A stretch of 64,000 nucleotides of DNA from Scilla litardierei (Eukaryota > Streptophyta > Magnoliopsida > Asparagales > Asparagaceae), in the NCBI GenBank assembly GCA_030789695.1, contig CM061142.1:158940714-159004713 (forward strand), read 5' to 3'. Within the stretch, counting starts at the first letter, position 1. The number at the start of each line of letters is the position of its first letter. The translations under genes and the position numbers were made by a program. This document shows positions 8,990-19,494 of this stretch, one piece after another. The notes under the pieces were generated by a model, which worked only from the letters and a program-made list of their open reading frames with translations, did not search any database and was not told the origin of the DNA.

Positions 8990-11508
8990 TGTCACGACCC
9001 GCTTCCCTAAAATGGAGGCGAGACGTGAAAAGGTCCGCACGGGAGTGGAGCTGTGAGGCCCCAAACCCGATAAGCGTCAATAAAATATAAGTAGGTCCCT
9101 GTAACCACAACGGAATAACAATAATAACACAAGGAGAGACTGAAATAAAATTCACATCTCATAAATTGTCCAACATCAACATAAGTCCAACATCCAGAAA
9201 AGCCACCAGGCTAAAAGAAAGAGTCCAAGGCCCAGAACAAGGCCAACAAAAGCGACGACATAACAAAGTATAGGTGCTACGCACCGATAACAAAACAACT
9301 GTCTAACAAAAGTAAAACACAACGAAGACACTAGGACTGGTCCCCAGTGTCCACGTACTCCCCGTCAAACACAAGCTCGGGCTCGGGGTCAGCAAACACC
9401 TCGTCCTCAACAAGGTACTCGGGCTCAGGATCTAACATGTGTCACCCAAAAGAGTAAAGAGGCACATGTCAGCAAGTCTAAAAGACTTGAGCAAGGAAAC
9501 TGAAAGTAAGGCAACTAGCAACCTAGCAGTTTAGTATGCATGACATGGCAGTTATAACATGAGTGCACAATTAAAACATGGCAAGACGATTTGTACAAGA
9601 GAACAATTATCGGGACAAGACAAGACAAGACAAGACAAGAGTAGCCACGCTACTATCAATCTCAATCAATTCACATTGTTGTAGGTGTTTACGCCCTTCG
9701 CTGAATGGTACAACATTCAGACCGATCGGCACTAAACACAATTCACATTTCACGGTTGTTTTGTAGATGTTTACGCCCTTCACTGAATGGTACAACATTC
9801 AGACCGATCGGCACTAAACACTACCCCACCCCAAAGAGTTTACGCCTTACAACTGCAGTTGTTGATCAAACAGACCCCCAGTTGCCTGGCCGCTTAACCC
9901 TTACCCCATCCCGCACTAAACAAGCCAGGGTCCCTGCACATGAGCCCAGCAAGTGAGCCAGGGTTGCCCTGCACGGGAGCTTGTTTCTTAGTTCACAATT
10001 CAATATATCGAGCGTTGTGGTTAGCAACTCATTATGCTCGCTTCTGGTCACGAGCCAGGAAACACAAGTATTGTAGCGATGCCACGCAATCACGGGATCA
10101 CCAAAAGAATGCAATGACATGACATTTAATGTGCGTACCGTTAATGGAAAGTAAACATGACATGGTAATTATGCAACATGCTAAATGTCGGAACTAGCTT
10201 CGTTGTCAAGCTAGTTCCCCAATTTGCGCCTAGGCGAGTATCATTTCGTCGCCTAGCCTCTTTTACGCCTACAACAAGCAAATGGCCTAAAACATGGCCT
10301 AAACCCTAAGTGGCAAGTTTCACTTGCCTAGCACCAGGGATGACGACCACTTCGTCACACGGATGCCAATCTACGGGGAAATCGCTGTTTTGGGGGAACA
10401 ATCATCAAACAACATGAAATTTTATTAGGGTTTCATAAAAATACCAATATGCTATAAAAACAACGGTAGATCGATTTCTTACCGAGAGGAGGCGGAAGAA
10501 ACACTCCGGGGAACCCTAGGCTCAGATCTGGAGAAGATTGGAGAAGTTTGGAGAAGTTTGGGAAAACTAGGGTTTTGGGGGATTTGGGGATTTTGATGGG
10601 TTTTGGTGAGATTTTGGGAAGATGAGAGGTAGATGGAGTGAATGGATGGTTTGGATGATGGATTTAGGGCTTGGAATGGAGAAATGAAGCTTGGAGGAAG
10701 ATGGGGGCTCAAGGGGGAAGATTTTAGGGTTTTGGGTCGTGTTGGAGAAGATGAAATCGTTTGGGTTGGGTTTAAATAGGATGGGCTGGCGGCTGCCCAG
10801 AAATTTGGGTTTCAACACTGGTTAGTCGGTCAAAGAGCAACCACTGATCGACTAGTTTGGCAACTAGTCGGTCGGTCGACCAACGCAGACCGACTAAGTG
10901 CAAACAGTAACTCCTGAACGAAAATAGGATTCTAGAGTTAGTCGGTCCATGAACAAATACTGACCGACTAGTTTAGCATCTAGTCGGTTGATGAACGTTC
11001 TTAGACCGACTAAGAGTAAACAGTAACTCAACTAAAATTAAGATGATGTGTTAGTCGGTTAAAGAAGCATTGCTGACCGACTAGTTTGCAACCTAGTCGG
11101 TCAACCAATGTTCTTAGACCGACTAACGATAAACAGTAACTCCTGGGAAATTTAGAAAGCCAACTAGTCGGTCCAAGAAGGATTGCCGACCGACTGGATC
11201 GTCATCTAGTCGGTCGGTGCCCCTTCTTATACCGGCTAGTGAGCACAAAAAGTTCCGATACGAAGCGCGGGGCCCCGGAATCGATTCCTAAGACTCCTAG
11301 GCTTGATCTAATAGTTAGATACGACCGTTATGAAGTCCGACACGAGTGACATACTTCGAAATCGACGATCCTAAGGAAGAAGCGAGAAAATACGACGAAT
11401 CGATCGAAAATGAAAACTACGGAGACGAAAACCACACAAGAGGAGAAGATCCACCAAAACATATATTATATTATAATAAATCCAGATACATGAAAAGCAG
11501 TCGTTACA
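8990..11508 (-). repeat. 3' LTR of element 1
   Basis: 2519 bp, reading TGTAACGACTGC...GGTCGTGACA on the minus strand. Contains the TAGTCGGTC palindrome array (about 10822-11240). The polypurine tract aagttggggagga (minus strand) lies directly outside it at 11509-11521. Confidence 0.92.
10822..11240. repeat. TAGTCGGTC/GACCGACTA palindrome array in LTR
   Basis: About four tandem modules of ~105 bp, each holding TAGTCGGTC and GACCGACTA in alternating orientation and separated by a conserved aacagtaactc spacer. Equivalent arrays occur at 15925-16325, 23222-23622 and 33261-33680 in the other three LTR copies. In the plus-oriented copies the array ends about 45 bp before TATAAATA. Confidence 0.9.
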
Positions 11509-11554
11509 TCCTCCCCAACTTAAGAAAAATTCCGTCCTCGGAATTTCCAAATAC

Positions 11555-12457
11555 TCACGAGTCCGGAAACAAAAGTGGGAAACGCTCTCGCATATCATCC
11601 TCATTCTCCCAAGTAGACTCTCCAGGTGAACCGTGTCGCCACATCATCCTCACAAGATTGACAATCTTGTTCCGAAGCGATTTCTGACGCCTGTCCAGAA
11701 TCTGCACTGGATGCCGGTCATACGTCATATCGGGGTGAACGGTAATTTCCGAAAAATCTACCGCATGAGACGGATCGCTAATGTATCGACGAAGCTGCGA
11801 CACATGGAAAACATTGTGAACTCCTTCCAAAGATGGCGGCAAGGCCAAGCGATAAGCTACCTCGCCAACCCTCTCCAAAACGTCAAATGGCCCAATGTAT
11901 CGCGGGCTCAACTTCCCATGCTTCCCAAAACGAATCACACCACGATTCGGGGAAATCTTCAAGAACACATGGTCGCCCGGCTGAAACTCCAAAGGACGAC
12001 GTTTAGCATCCGCCCAATGCTTAAAACGGTCCTGAGCAATTCTCAACTTCTCCCGAATATTCCTGACGATATCCACGGCCTCCACGATCATCTCAGGTCC
12101 CAACAACTCCCGATCACCAACGTCATCCCAACTCAATGGCGATCGACATTTCCTCCCAAAGAGAGTGGCGAAAGGCGCCATGCCAATACTCGCCTGGAAG
12201 CTGTTGTTGTAAGAGAACTCCACCAAATGTAGATGGTCCTCCCACGAACCCTTGAAATCCAACATGCACGCCCTCAGCATGTCCTCCAAAATCGGAATCA
12301 TCCTCTCGGACTGGCCATCCGTCTGTGGATGGTACACCGTGCTGAAACTCAGACGCGTACCCAAGCTCTTCTGCAAACTCTGCCAGAACTGAGATGTGAA
12401 CCTCGTGTCTCTGTCAGACACGATACTCACGGGGACTCCATGAAGTCGCACAACCTC
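11555..12457 (-). pseudogene. Integrase C-terminal half and chromodomain, element 1
   Basis: Begins at the acceptor of the second putative intron (GTGCAG|GAG). It holds the second and third integrase catalytic-core regions (VSDRD near the start; [16 protein letters not shown] later) and a chromodomain-type tail ([20 protein letters not shown]) near the C-terminus, the mark of Tekay-like chromoviruses. The product would insert element DNA into chromatin. This piece has no internal stop but belongs to an element inactivated upstream. Confidence 0.9.
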
Positions 12458-12530
12458 CTGCACGATTCACGTTACATCACTATCCAAACTAGGAAAAGGA
12501 AATAAAAACGGAGAGTAAAAAGAATTTTAC
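12458..12530 (-). other. Putative 73-nt intron inside integrase, element 1
   Basis: Minus strand: exon ...TATATGGAG|GTAAAA, T-rich middle, acceptor ...CGTGCAG|GAGG. Splicing joins RYME in frame to EVVRLHGVP inside the integrase core. Unspliced RNA reads into a stop. Element 2 has 72 nt here, so the two introns differ in length yet both give the same spliced protein. Confidence 0.6.
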
Positions 12531-14950
12531 CTCCATATATCTCATTGCTAGCGCCTCAGTGGACTGTCCCACTCGAAACGGAATAAAGTGCGCAGATTTG
12601 GTCAATCGATCTACGATCACCCAAATCGCGTCATTCTGCTTCGGACTCCGAGGTAGTCCAGTCACGAAATCCATAGTGATGTGTTGCCATTTCCACTCCG
12701 GAATCGGAAGCGATTGTAGCAACCCGGCCGTACGCTGATGCTCCGCCTTCACTTGCTGGCAAACCAAGCACTTGGCTACACTCCGAGCCACACTCCTCTT
12801 CATACCATGCCACCAATAATTCAGACGAAGATCCTGGTACATCTTGGTGCCACCAGGATGCACAGAATACGGCGAACTGTGTGCCTCCACCATCAGCTCC
12901 TCTCTGATATCCCCAGCTGGCACACACAACCTGGCTCCAAACCTCAGCGAGCCATCCTCATGAATCAAAAAGTCAGTCCGCAGACCGGCTTCCACCTGCT
13001 CCCGAATCCTCACCAGCTTCGGATCCTCGGCCTGGCCAGCCTTAATCCGATCCACGATCGTCGACTGTACCTGCATGTACATCAACGACGAAGCCTCCCC
13101 AGGAAGAACAATCTCCACACCAGACTCGCAAAAATCCTGCTGCAATCTCCACTGCGAGGTCAAAATCATCACCGCTGGAAGCCTACTCAGCGCATCCGGA
13201 ACCACATTCACCTTGCCAGGGTGAAACTGCAAATCAATATCATAATCCGCCATAAGCTCCAACCATCGACGCTGTCGCATGTTGAGCTCCTTCTGAGTGA
13301 AAATATACTTTAAGCTTTTGTGATCGGTGAAAATCTTCACTTTCTCACTCAGCAGGAAGTGCCTCCAAATCTTAAGAGCAAACACCACGGCAGCCAACTC
13401 CAAATCATGCGTCGGGTAATTCTTCTCATGAACCTTAAGCTGACGAGATGCATACGCCACAACATGCCCATGCTGATGCAACACACAACCGAGACCCCTG
13501 CCAGAAGCATCGCAAAAGATCTCAAATCCACCGCTGCGATCAGGCACAACAAGAATAGGGGCAGTCGTCAACCTCTCCTTCAGAACACCAAAAGCACTCT
13601 CACAATCACCCGACCAAACAAAAGCAACATCCTTCCGCGTCAACCTGGTCATCGGCTCAGCAATACGAGAAAAGTCCTTAATGAATCGCCGATAATCACT
13701 AGCAAGTCCAAGGAAACTCCGAATCTCAGAGGCAGACTACGGAACAGGCCACTCCCTGATGGCACTAATCTTCTCGGGATCCACTGAAATACCATCTCCA
13801 GTCACCACATGCCCGAGAAAAGCAACTCTATCCAGCCAAAACTTGCACTTCGAAAACTTAGCATACAAACGATGCTTCCTCAAAATCCCCAACACTGTCC
13901 TTAAGTGCGAGGCATGCTCTTCCTCCGACTTCGAATAGATCAGAATGTCGTCAATAAAGATAACGACAAACTTATCCAAAAAGTCGTAGAAAATCAGGTT
14001 CATCAGATTCATGAAAACTGCGGGCGCGTTAGTTACACCGAAAGGCATAACCACAAACTCATAGTGTCCATACTTCGTCCTGAACGCTGTCTTCGGAACA
14101 TCTCCCTTCTTAACCTTCAACTGATGGTAACCACTCCTCAAATCCAATTTTGAAAACACCCGCGAACCTCCAAGCTGATCAAAAATATCATCGATGCGAG
14201 GCAACGGGTATTTATTCTTAATGGTCACCGTATTCAACTCCCGATAGTCCACGCACATGCGACGCGAACCATCCTTCTTCTTAACCAGCAACACCGGTGC
14301 TCCCCACGGAGACACGCTAGGATTAATATAACCCTTCTGCAAAAGCTCATCCAACTGCTTCCGCAACTCCTCCAATTCTGCAGGTGCCATACGATACGGC
14401 GCCTTCGAAATCGGCTGCGCACCTGGAACAAGATCGATAGAAAATTCCAAAGCCCGATCAGGCGGCAAACCAGACATCTCCTCGGGGAAGACGTCGCCAA
14501 AATCTCGCACCACAGCTGGCCACTCCAGCTCCATTTGCATAGCCACAGCCTCCACCGGCCTGGCCTGAAATCTGACAGGACCAAGCGAACTGCTACCACG
14601 ACTGAACTCAAATACTGGATGTCCGGGAATCTCGAACACCACCTTCTTCCTCCGACAGTCGATCGTAGCATAGAAGCTCGCAAGCCAGTCCATCCCAAGA
14701 ACTGCATCATAGTTGATGATGTCGTGGACAATGAAATCAGCAAAAAGCTCATGTCCACAGACCACCAACGAGCAAGAATTGCAACCACGATGCACCGAGA
14801 CCACACCATTCCCTGTAACGATATTCCAACTCTTGGGAAGAGGGGACGTCGACAAGGAATGCCTCTCCACGAAGCTCCGAGAAATAATGCACATCGATGC
14901 ACCAGAGTCAAAGAGGACTCGTGCAGGAAATGTGCACACCAAAACCACAC
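12531..14950 (-). pseudogene. Protease-RT-RNase H-integrase part of pol, element 1
   Basis: Continuous in one frame except for a TAG at 13737-13739, where element 2 has serine (WPVPSSAS). Domains in order: retropepsin (LFDSGAS near the start), reverse transcriptase ([12 protein letters not shown]), RNase H ([22 protein letters not shown]), and the integrase zinc finger (HPGGTK...CLVC) with the first catalytic region ([10 protein letters not shown]). It starts at the acceptor of putative intron 1 (14950) and ends at the donor of putative intron 2 (12531). One nonsense codon between RT and RNase H makes it non-functional as it stands. Confidence 0.92.
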
Positions 14951-15063
14951 CTAACAATCAATTAACAATCAAACCCTAGTCTAGCAAACAACCATGTTCA
15001 AGCAAACAACATAATCTAACAATCAAAACCAGCTAGGAAAGTAACAGCTAGATTGAGGATTAC
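14951..15063 (-). other. Putative 113-nt intron at the gag-pol junction, element 1
   Basis: Minus strand: exon ...ATCGTAG|GTAATC, acceptor ...TTGTTAG|GTGTGG. Removing 113 nt joins DEVIV(G) in frame to [10 protein letters not shown], at the N-terminus of protease. The same position and length are seen in element 2 although the intron sequence has diverged. Splicing itself is not shown. Confidence 0.6.
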
Positions 15064-15638
15064 CTACGATAACCTCATCCACAGCCTCGCTCTCCGCAGC
15101 GGTCATCAGAAAAGCCTGCCTCCTCGGCGGAACAGCCTGCTGAAAAGCCTGCCTCTACGGAACAAGAGCTGCTCCACGTCCAGCAGGAACAGACGCTCGC
15201 TGCTGCAACGGCTGAGCTGCAACAGGTGCCCTCCGCAGCGGACCCGCATGCCGACAATCCTTCGCGACATGGGAAGCATCACCGCAAACCAAACACTGGC
15301 CCAGAAACTTCCGACACTGATCCTTGATATGGCCAGGCTTGCCGCAGAAATGGCAAGAATTCAGAATAGGCCCTCCTGGCCTCTTAAACTGAGCGGACTG
15401 ATTAGGCCTGAATCCAGGTCTAACCACAGCTCTCGCCTGTTCCACAGGCCTCTTCCCAGCACCAACAGCAGACCCCCTCCTCTGGTTCACGAGCAGCTCC
15501 TGCCTCTTAGCTGCTACTAGAACCTTCTGATAAGACTCCCGGTCAGAAGAGGTCACAAAACTCTGGAGCTCCGAAGCAAGCCCCTGCAGGAACCTCTGAG
15601 CCTTCTCCTCAGCGTCCTGCACCATCTTTGGCGCAAAC
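15064..15638 (-). pseudogene. 3' half of gag, element 1
   Basis: Continues the gag interrupted by element 2. Contains the capsid C-terminus (FAPKMVQDAEEKAQRFLQGL) and two CCHC-like zinc knuckles (CHFCGKPGHIKDQC; CLVCGDASHVAKDC). An in-frame TAG lies at 15155-15157, where element 2 has CAG (LVPQRQ). The frame is otherwise open to DEVIVG, where the GT donor of putative intron 1 lies (15063-15062). Confidence 0.9.
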
Positions 15639-18106
15639 TGTAACGACTGCATTTCATGTATCTGGATTTAATATAATATAATATATGTTTTGGTGGATTT
15701 TCTCCTCATGTGTGGTTTTCGTCTCCGTAGTTTTCATTTTCGATCGATTCGTCGTAGTTTCTCGTTTCTTCCTTAGGATCGTCGATTTCGAAGTATGTCA
15801 CTCGTGACGGACTTCATAACGGTCGTATCTAACTATTAGATCAAGCCTAGGAGTCTTAGGAATCGATCACGGGGCCCCGCGCTCCGTATCGGAACTTTTT
15901 GTGCTCATTAGCCGGTATAAGAAGGGGCACCGACCGACTAGATGACGATCCAGTCGGTCGGAAATCCTTCTTGGACCGACTAGTTGGCTTTCTAAATTAT
16001 TCAGGAGTTACTGTTTATCGTTAGTCGGTCTAAGAACGTTGGTTGACCGACTAGGTTGCAAACTAGTCGGTCGGCAATGCTTCTTTAACCGACTAACTCA
16101 TCAACTATTTTTGACACTAGTTACTGTTTACTCTTAGTCGGTCTAAGAACGTTCATCGACCGACTAGATCTCAAACTAGTCGGTCAGTAGTTGTTCTTGG
16201 ACCGACTAACTCTTAGTTCAGGTTTTCGACTGGAGTTACTGTTTACACTTAGTCGGTCTGCGTTGTTCAACCGACCGACTAGATCTCAAACTAGTCGGTC
16301 AACAGTTGTTCTTTGACCGACTAAGCAGTGCAGGAAACCCTAGTTTTGCCCTAGCCGCCACCAAACTCTATAAATACCCCTCCAAACGTTTTCTTCTCCT
16401 CCCTCACGACCTAAAACCCTAATTTCTCCCCCTTTGAGCCCCCATCTCCCTCAAACCCTATTTCCTTCATCCAAGCTCATCCTCCATCATCCAAACCCTT
16501 CCTCCACTCATTCTACCCCTCATCTTCCCCAAATCTCCATCAAACCCCCAAAAATCCCCCAAAACCCTATTTCTCCAAACTTCTCCAAGCAATTCCAGAT
16601 CTGAACCCTAGGTTCCCCGGAGCGTTTCTTCCGTCGCCGTGGTTGCTCGGCGTTATTCTTCCGTTCCTTACGCGGTAATACTCGATTCCTTTAATTTTAG
16701 CATAACCCACATTGACATTGTGAAACCCTAATAAAATTGGTTGTTAGATGATTAGGGTTCTAATAAGAAACTTATTTAGGATCATTGTGCTAATAATTGT
16801 TTTGCCATAACAGTGAATCTTTCCGTAGTTAGCTTGTGTGACGATCTTCATTGCTCGTCAATCCCGGTATCAGGCAAGTGAAACTTGCATCTCTTGATTT
16901 AGGCCATGTTTTAGGCCACTTACCTTGCTTTAGCGTAAAAGAGACTAGACGGTGAAAGGATAGCCGTCTAGACGCCATTGACCTAGCTTGACAACGAAGC
17001 TTGGTCCGTCACTTTCATCATGCTTGTATGTCACGTTTAATTTCCTTAACGGTACGCGAATTAACTGTTCATGTCATCCATGCATCCTTAACTGTCATTG
17101 CATTTCGCCTGTCACGTTTAATTTAATTAACGGTATGCGAATATGTTCATGTCATTGCATTTCGCCTGTCACGTTTAATTTAACTAACGGTATGCGAATT
17201 ATCTGCTCATGTCATTGCATGCTTGAATACTCATCGTGATTGCGTAGCATCGCTACATACTAGTGTTACTTATTCCGGCTAGGTGCACCCCTACGCCATA
17301 CTTATCAAATACACTTTCTGGCTCGTGTTCCAGAAGACGAGCTCATCACAGCCTGCGGGCAATAGGGCACTCGTTGAGTGACCCCTTGTACTTGATACTT
17401 GAACACAGCCTGTGGGCAATAGGGCACTCGTCGAGTGATCCCTTGTACCTTACTTGTTACTTGACATTACAGGTCACCCCTACCACTTGATACTTGCCAC
17501 TTGTACTCTCCTTTACCTTACTTGTTACCACCGTACTTTACTTGCCATGCACCATGTTTCAATCGCTAGGTTGCTAGTTTACCATTATTCCCGTTTCCTT
17601 GCACAAGTCTTTCGACTTGCTGACATGTGCCCCTTTTCTCTTTTGGGTGACACATGTTAGAGCCCGAGCCTGAGTTACTTGTTGAGGACGAGGTGTTTGC
17701 TGACGCCGAGCCCGTACTTGTGTTTGACGGGGAGTACGTGGACACTGGGGACCAGTCCTAGTATCTTCGTTGTGTTTTACTTTTATTAGACAGTTGTTTT
17801 GTTATCGGTGCGTAGCACCCATACTTGTTGTTGTTGCAGTTTTTGTTGGCCTTGTTCTGGGCCTTTAGACTCTTTTCTTTTAGCCTGGTGGCTTTTCTGG
17901 ATGTTGGACTTTTTGTTGATGTTGGACAATTTGTGAGATGTGGAATTTTATTTCAGTCTCGTCTTGTGTTATTATTGTTATTCTGTGGTGGTTACAGGGA
18001 CCTGTTTATGTATTGTGGACGCTTATCGGGTTTGGGGCTTCACAGCTCCACTCTCGTGCGGACCTTTTCACGTCTCGCCTCCATTTTAGGGAAGCGGGTC
18101 GTGACA
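15639..18106 (+). repeat. 5' LTR of element 2
   Basis: TGTAACGACTGC...GGTCGTGACA, 2468 bp. Holds the TAGTCGGTC array (15925-16325), TATAAATA (16369-16376) and a C-rich leader with aaccctaa-type phrases. Confidence 0.93.
16369..16376 (+). promoter_or_regulatory. TATA box of element 2 5' LTR
   Basis: TATAAATA about 45 bp downstream of the last GACCGACTA motif; the same arrangement occurs at 23666-23673 in the 3' LTR. This is the likely start region of the retrotransposon transcript. Confidence 0.75.
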
Positions 18107-18249
18107 GGTTTTGTTGGTGGCCCATGCAGGTCCCTCTGTAACTGCAATTATCAGGGATAACAATAATAATACAAGATTGTCCAACAAATAAATTCGATAT
18201 CCGAGTCATAAGCTATGAGTCTAATCTGATTCGTTTTCTGTGTCACTAG
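18107..18249 (+). other. Leader between 5' LTR and gag, primer-binding site unclear
   Basis: Follows the LTR with ggttttgttggtggcccatg rather than the usual TGGTATCAGAGC (initiator-Met tRNA). The first TGG-starting candidate is tggtggcccatgc at about 18114. The same sequence follows the LTR in element 1, so it is not a private mutation. Which tRNA, if any, primes from it cannot be told by eye. Confidence 0.5.
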
Positions 18250-19381
18250 ATGGCAGGGAGACGTTTCACCCGTGGTGGGGGAAGTGGCGTGATCCCTCAT
18301 GATGAGGAGCCTGAGCGGGAACCCACCAGCGATGAGATGATGCGGATGATGATCCAGATGATGCAAGTGCAGCAGGGCGTGCTCCTGCATGTCCAGAATG
18401 CTCCACCTGCTCGAGCTGCCCGGGCACTTCCAGATGCCCCTCGCTCCGAGCCGGGAGCGAAGCAATTTCGGGAGCTGGGTCCCGCATATTTTGATGGCTC
18501 TGAGGGTCCTCTGGCTGCCGACGAGTGGATAAGGAACATTGAGGATAACTTGGCAATGGCGAAGATTAACCCGGCTGGATGGGTTGATCTGGCTAAGAGG
18601 TAGCTGAAGGATAACGCCAGGAATTGGTGGGATGCCGAAGAGAAGATGCTGGTGGAGCCGATCGTCTGGGCTACCTTCAAGTCCAGATTCGATGGAGAGT
18701 TCTTCCCGAAGGCTGCTCGGCAGGTGATGCTGCAGCGCTTTATAGATCTGAAGCAGGGGAGCTTGTCGGTGGATCAGTACCACCAGGATTTCACGAGGCT
18801 CAGTCGGTTTGCACCTAAGACGGTGCAGGATGCCGATGAGAAAGCTCAGCGATTTCTCCAGGGACTTGCCTTGGAGCTTCAGAGCTTTGTGACCTCTTCT
18901 GACTTGGAGACATATCAGAAGGTTCTGATTACTGCGAGGCGGCAAGAGTTAAATTTGAATCAGAGGAAGGGACATGTTTCCGGAGCTGGGAAGAGGCCTA
19001 TGGAGCAGGCCAGGGCAGTGGTTAGGCCTGGTTTCAAGCCTAGTCACCCGGTGCAGTTCAAGAGGCCAGGATGGCCTATTCTGAAGACTTGTCATTTTTG
19101 TGGCAAGACTGGACACCTCAGGGATCAGTGTAGGAGGTTTCTAGGACAGTGCATTGTCTGCGGAGATCCTGCCCACACCATCCGGGAGTGTCCGAAGTCG
19201 AGACAGCCTTGGCGGGCTCCTATTGCAGCATAGCCGTTGCAGCAGCGAGCTCCTGTGCCCGTTGGACGTGGAGCGCCCCTTGTTCCACAGAGACAGGCCT
19301 TTCGGCAGGCTGTTCCACCGAGAGGGCAGGCCTTTCTGATGACTGAGGAGGAGAGCATGGCCGTGGATGAAGTTATTGCAG
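18250..19381 (+). pseudogene. gag, element 2 (two nonsense codons)
   Basis: Starts at ATG 18250 (MAGRRFTRGG), matching element 1's gag start at 25965. Contains the capsid region (GPAYFDGSEGPLAADEWI; WATFKSRFDGEFFP) and two zinc knuckles (CHFCGKTGHLRDQC; CIVCGDPAHTIREC). TAG codons at 18601-18603 and 19231-19233 each replace a CAG glutamine present in element 1. The frame then stays open to DEVIA(G), where a GT donor begins. The product would form the virus-like particle. Dead as written unless the stops are read through. Confidence 0.92.
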
Positions 19382-19494
19382 GTAACGCTCATTCTAGCTA
19401 TTTATCTTCCTTAGTTAGTTTGATTTTTGATTATATTGGTTGCTTGCTCATGATTGTTTGCTAGACTAGGATTTGATTGTTAATTGCTTGTTAG
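19382..19494 (+). other. Putative 113-nt intron at the gag-pol junction, element 2
   Basis: Donor GCAG|GTAACG, acceptor TTGTTAG|GTGTGG. Gag and pol lie in different frames, and removal of 113 nt (not a multiple of three) restores one frame as ...[14 protein letters not shown]. The middle is T-rich, as in plant introns. A programmed frameshift is the alternative. Confidence 0.62.
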
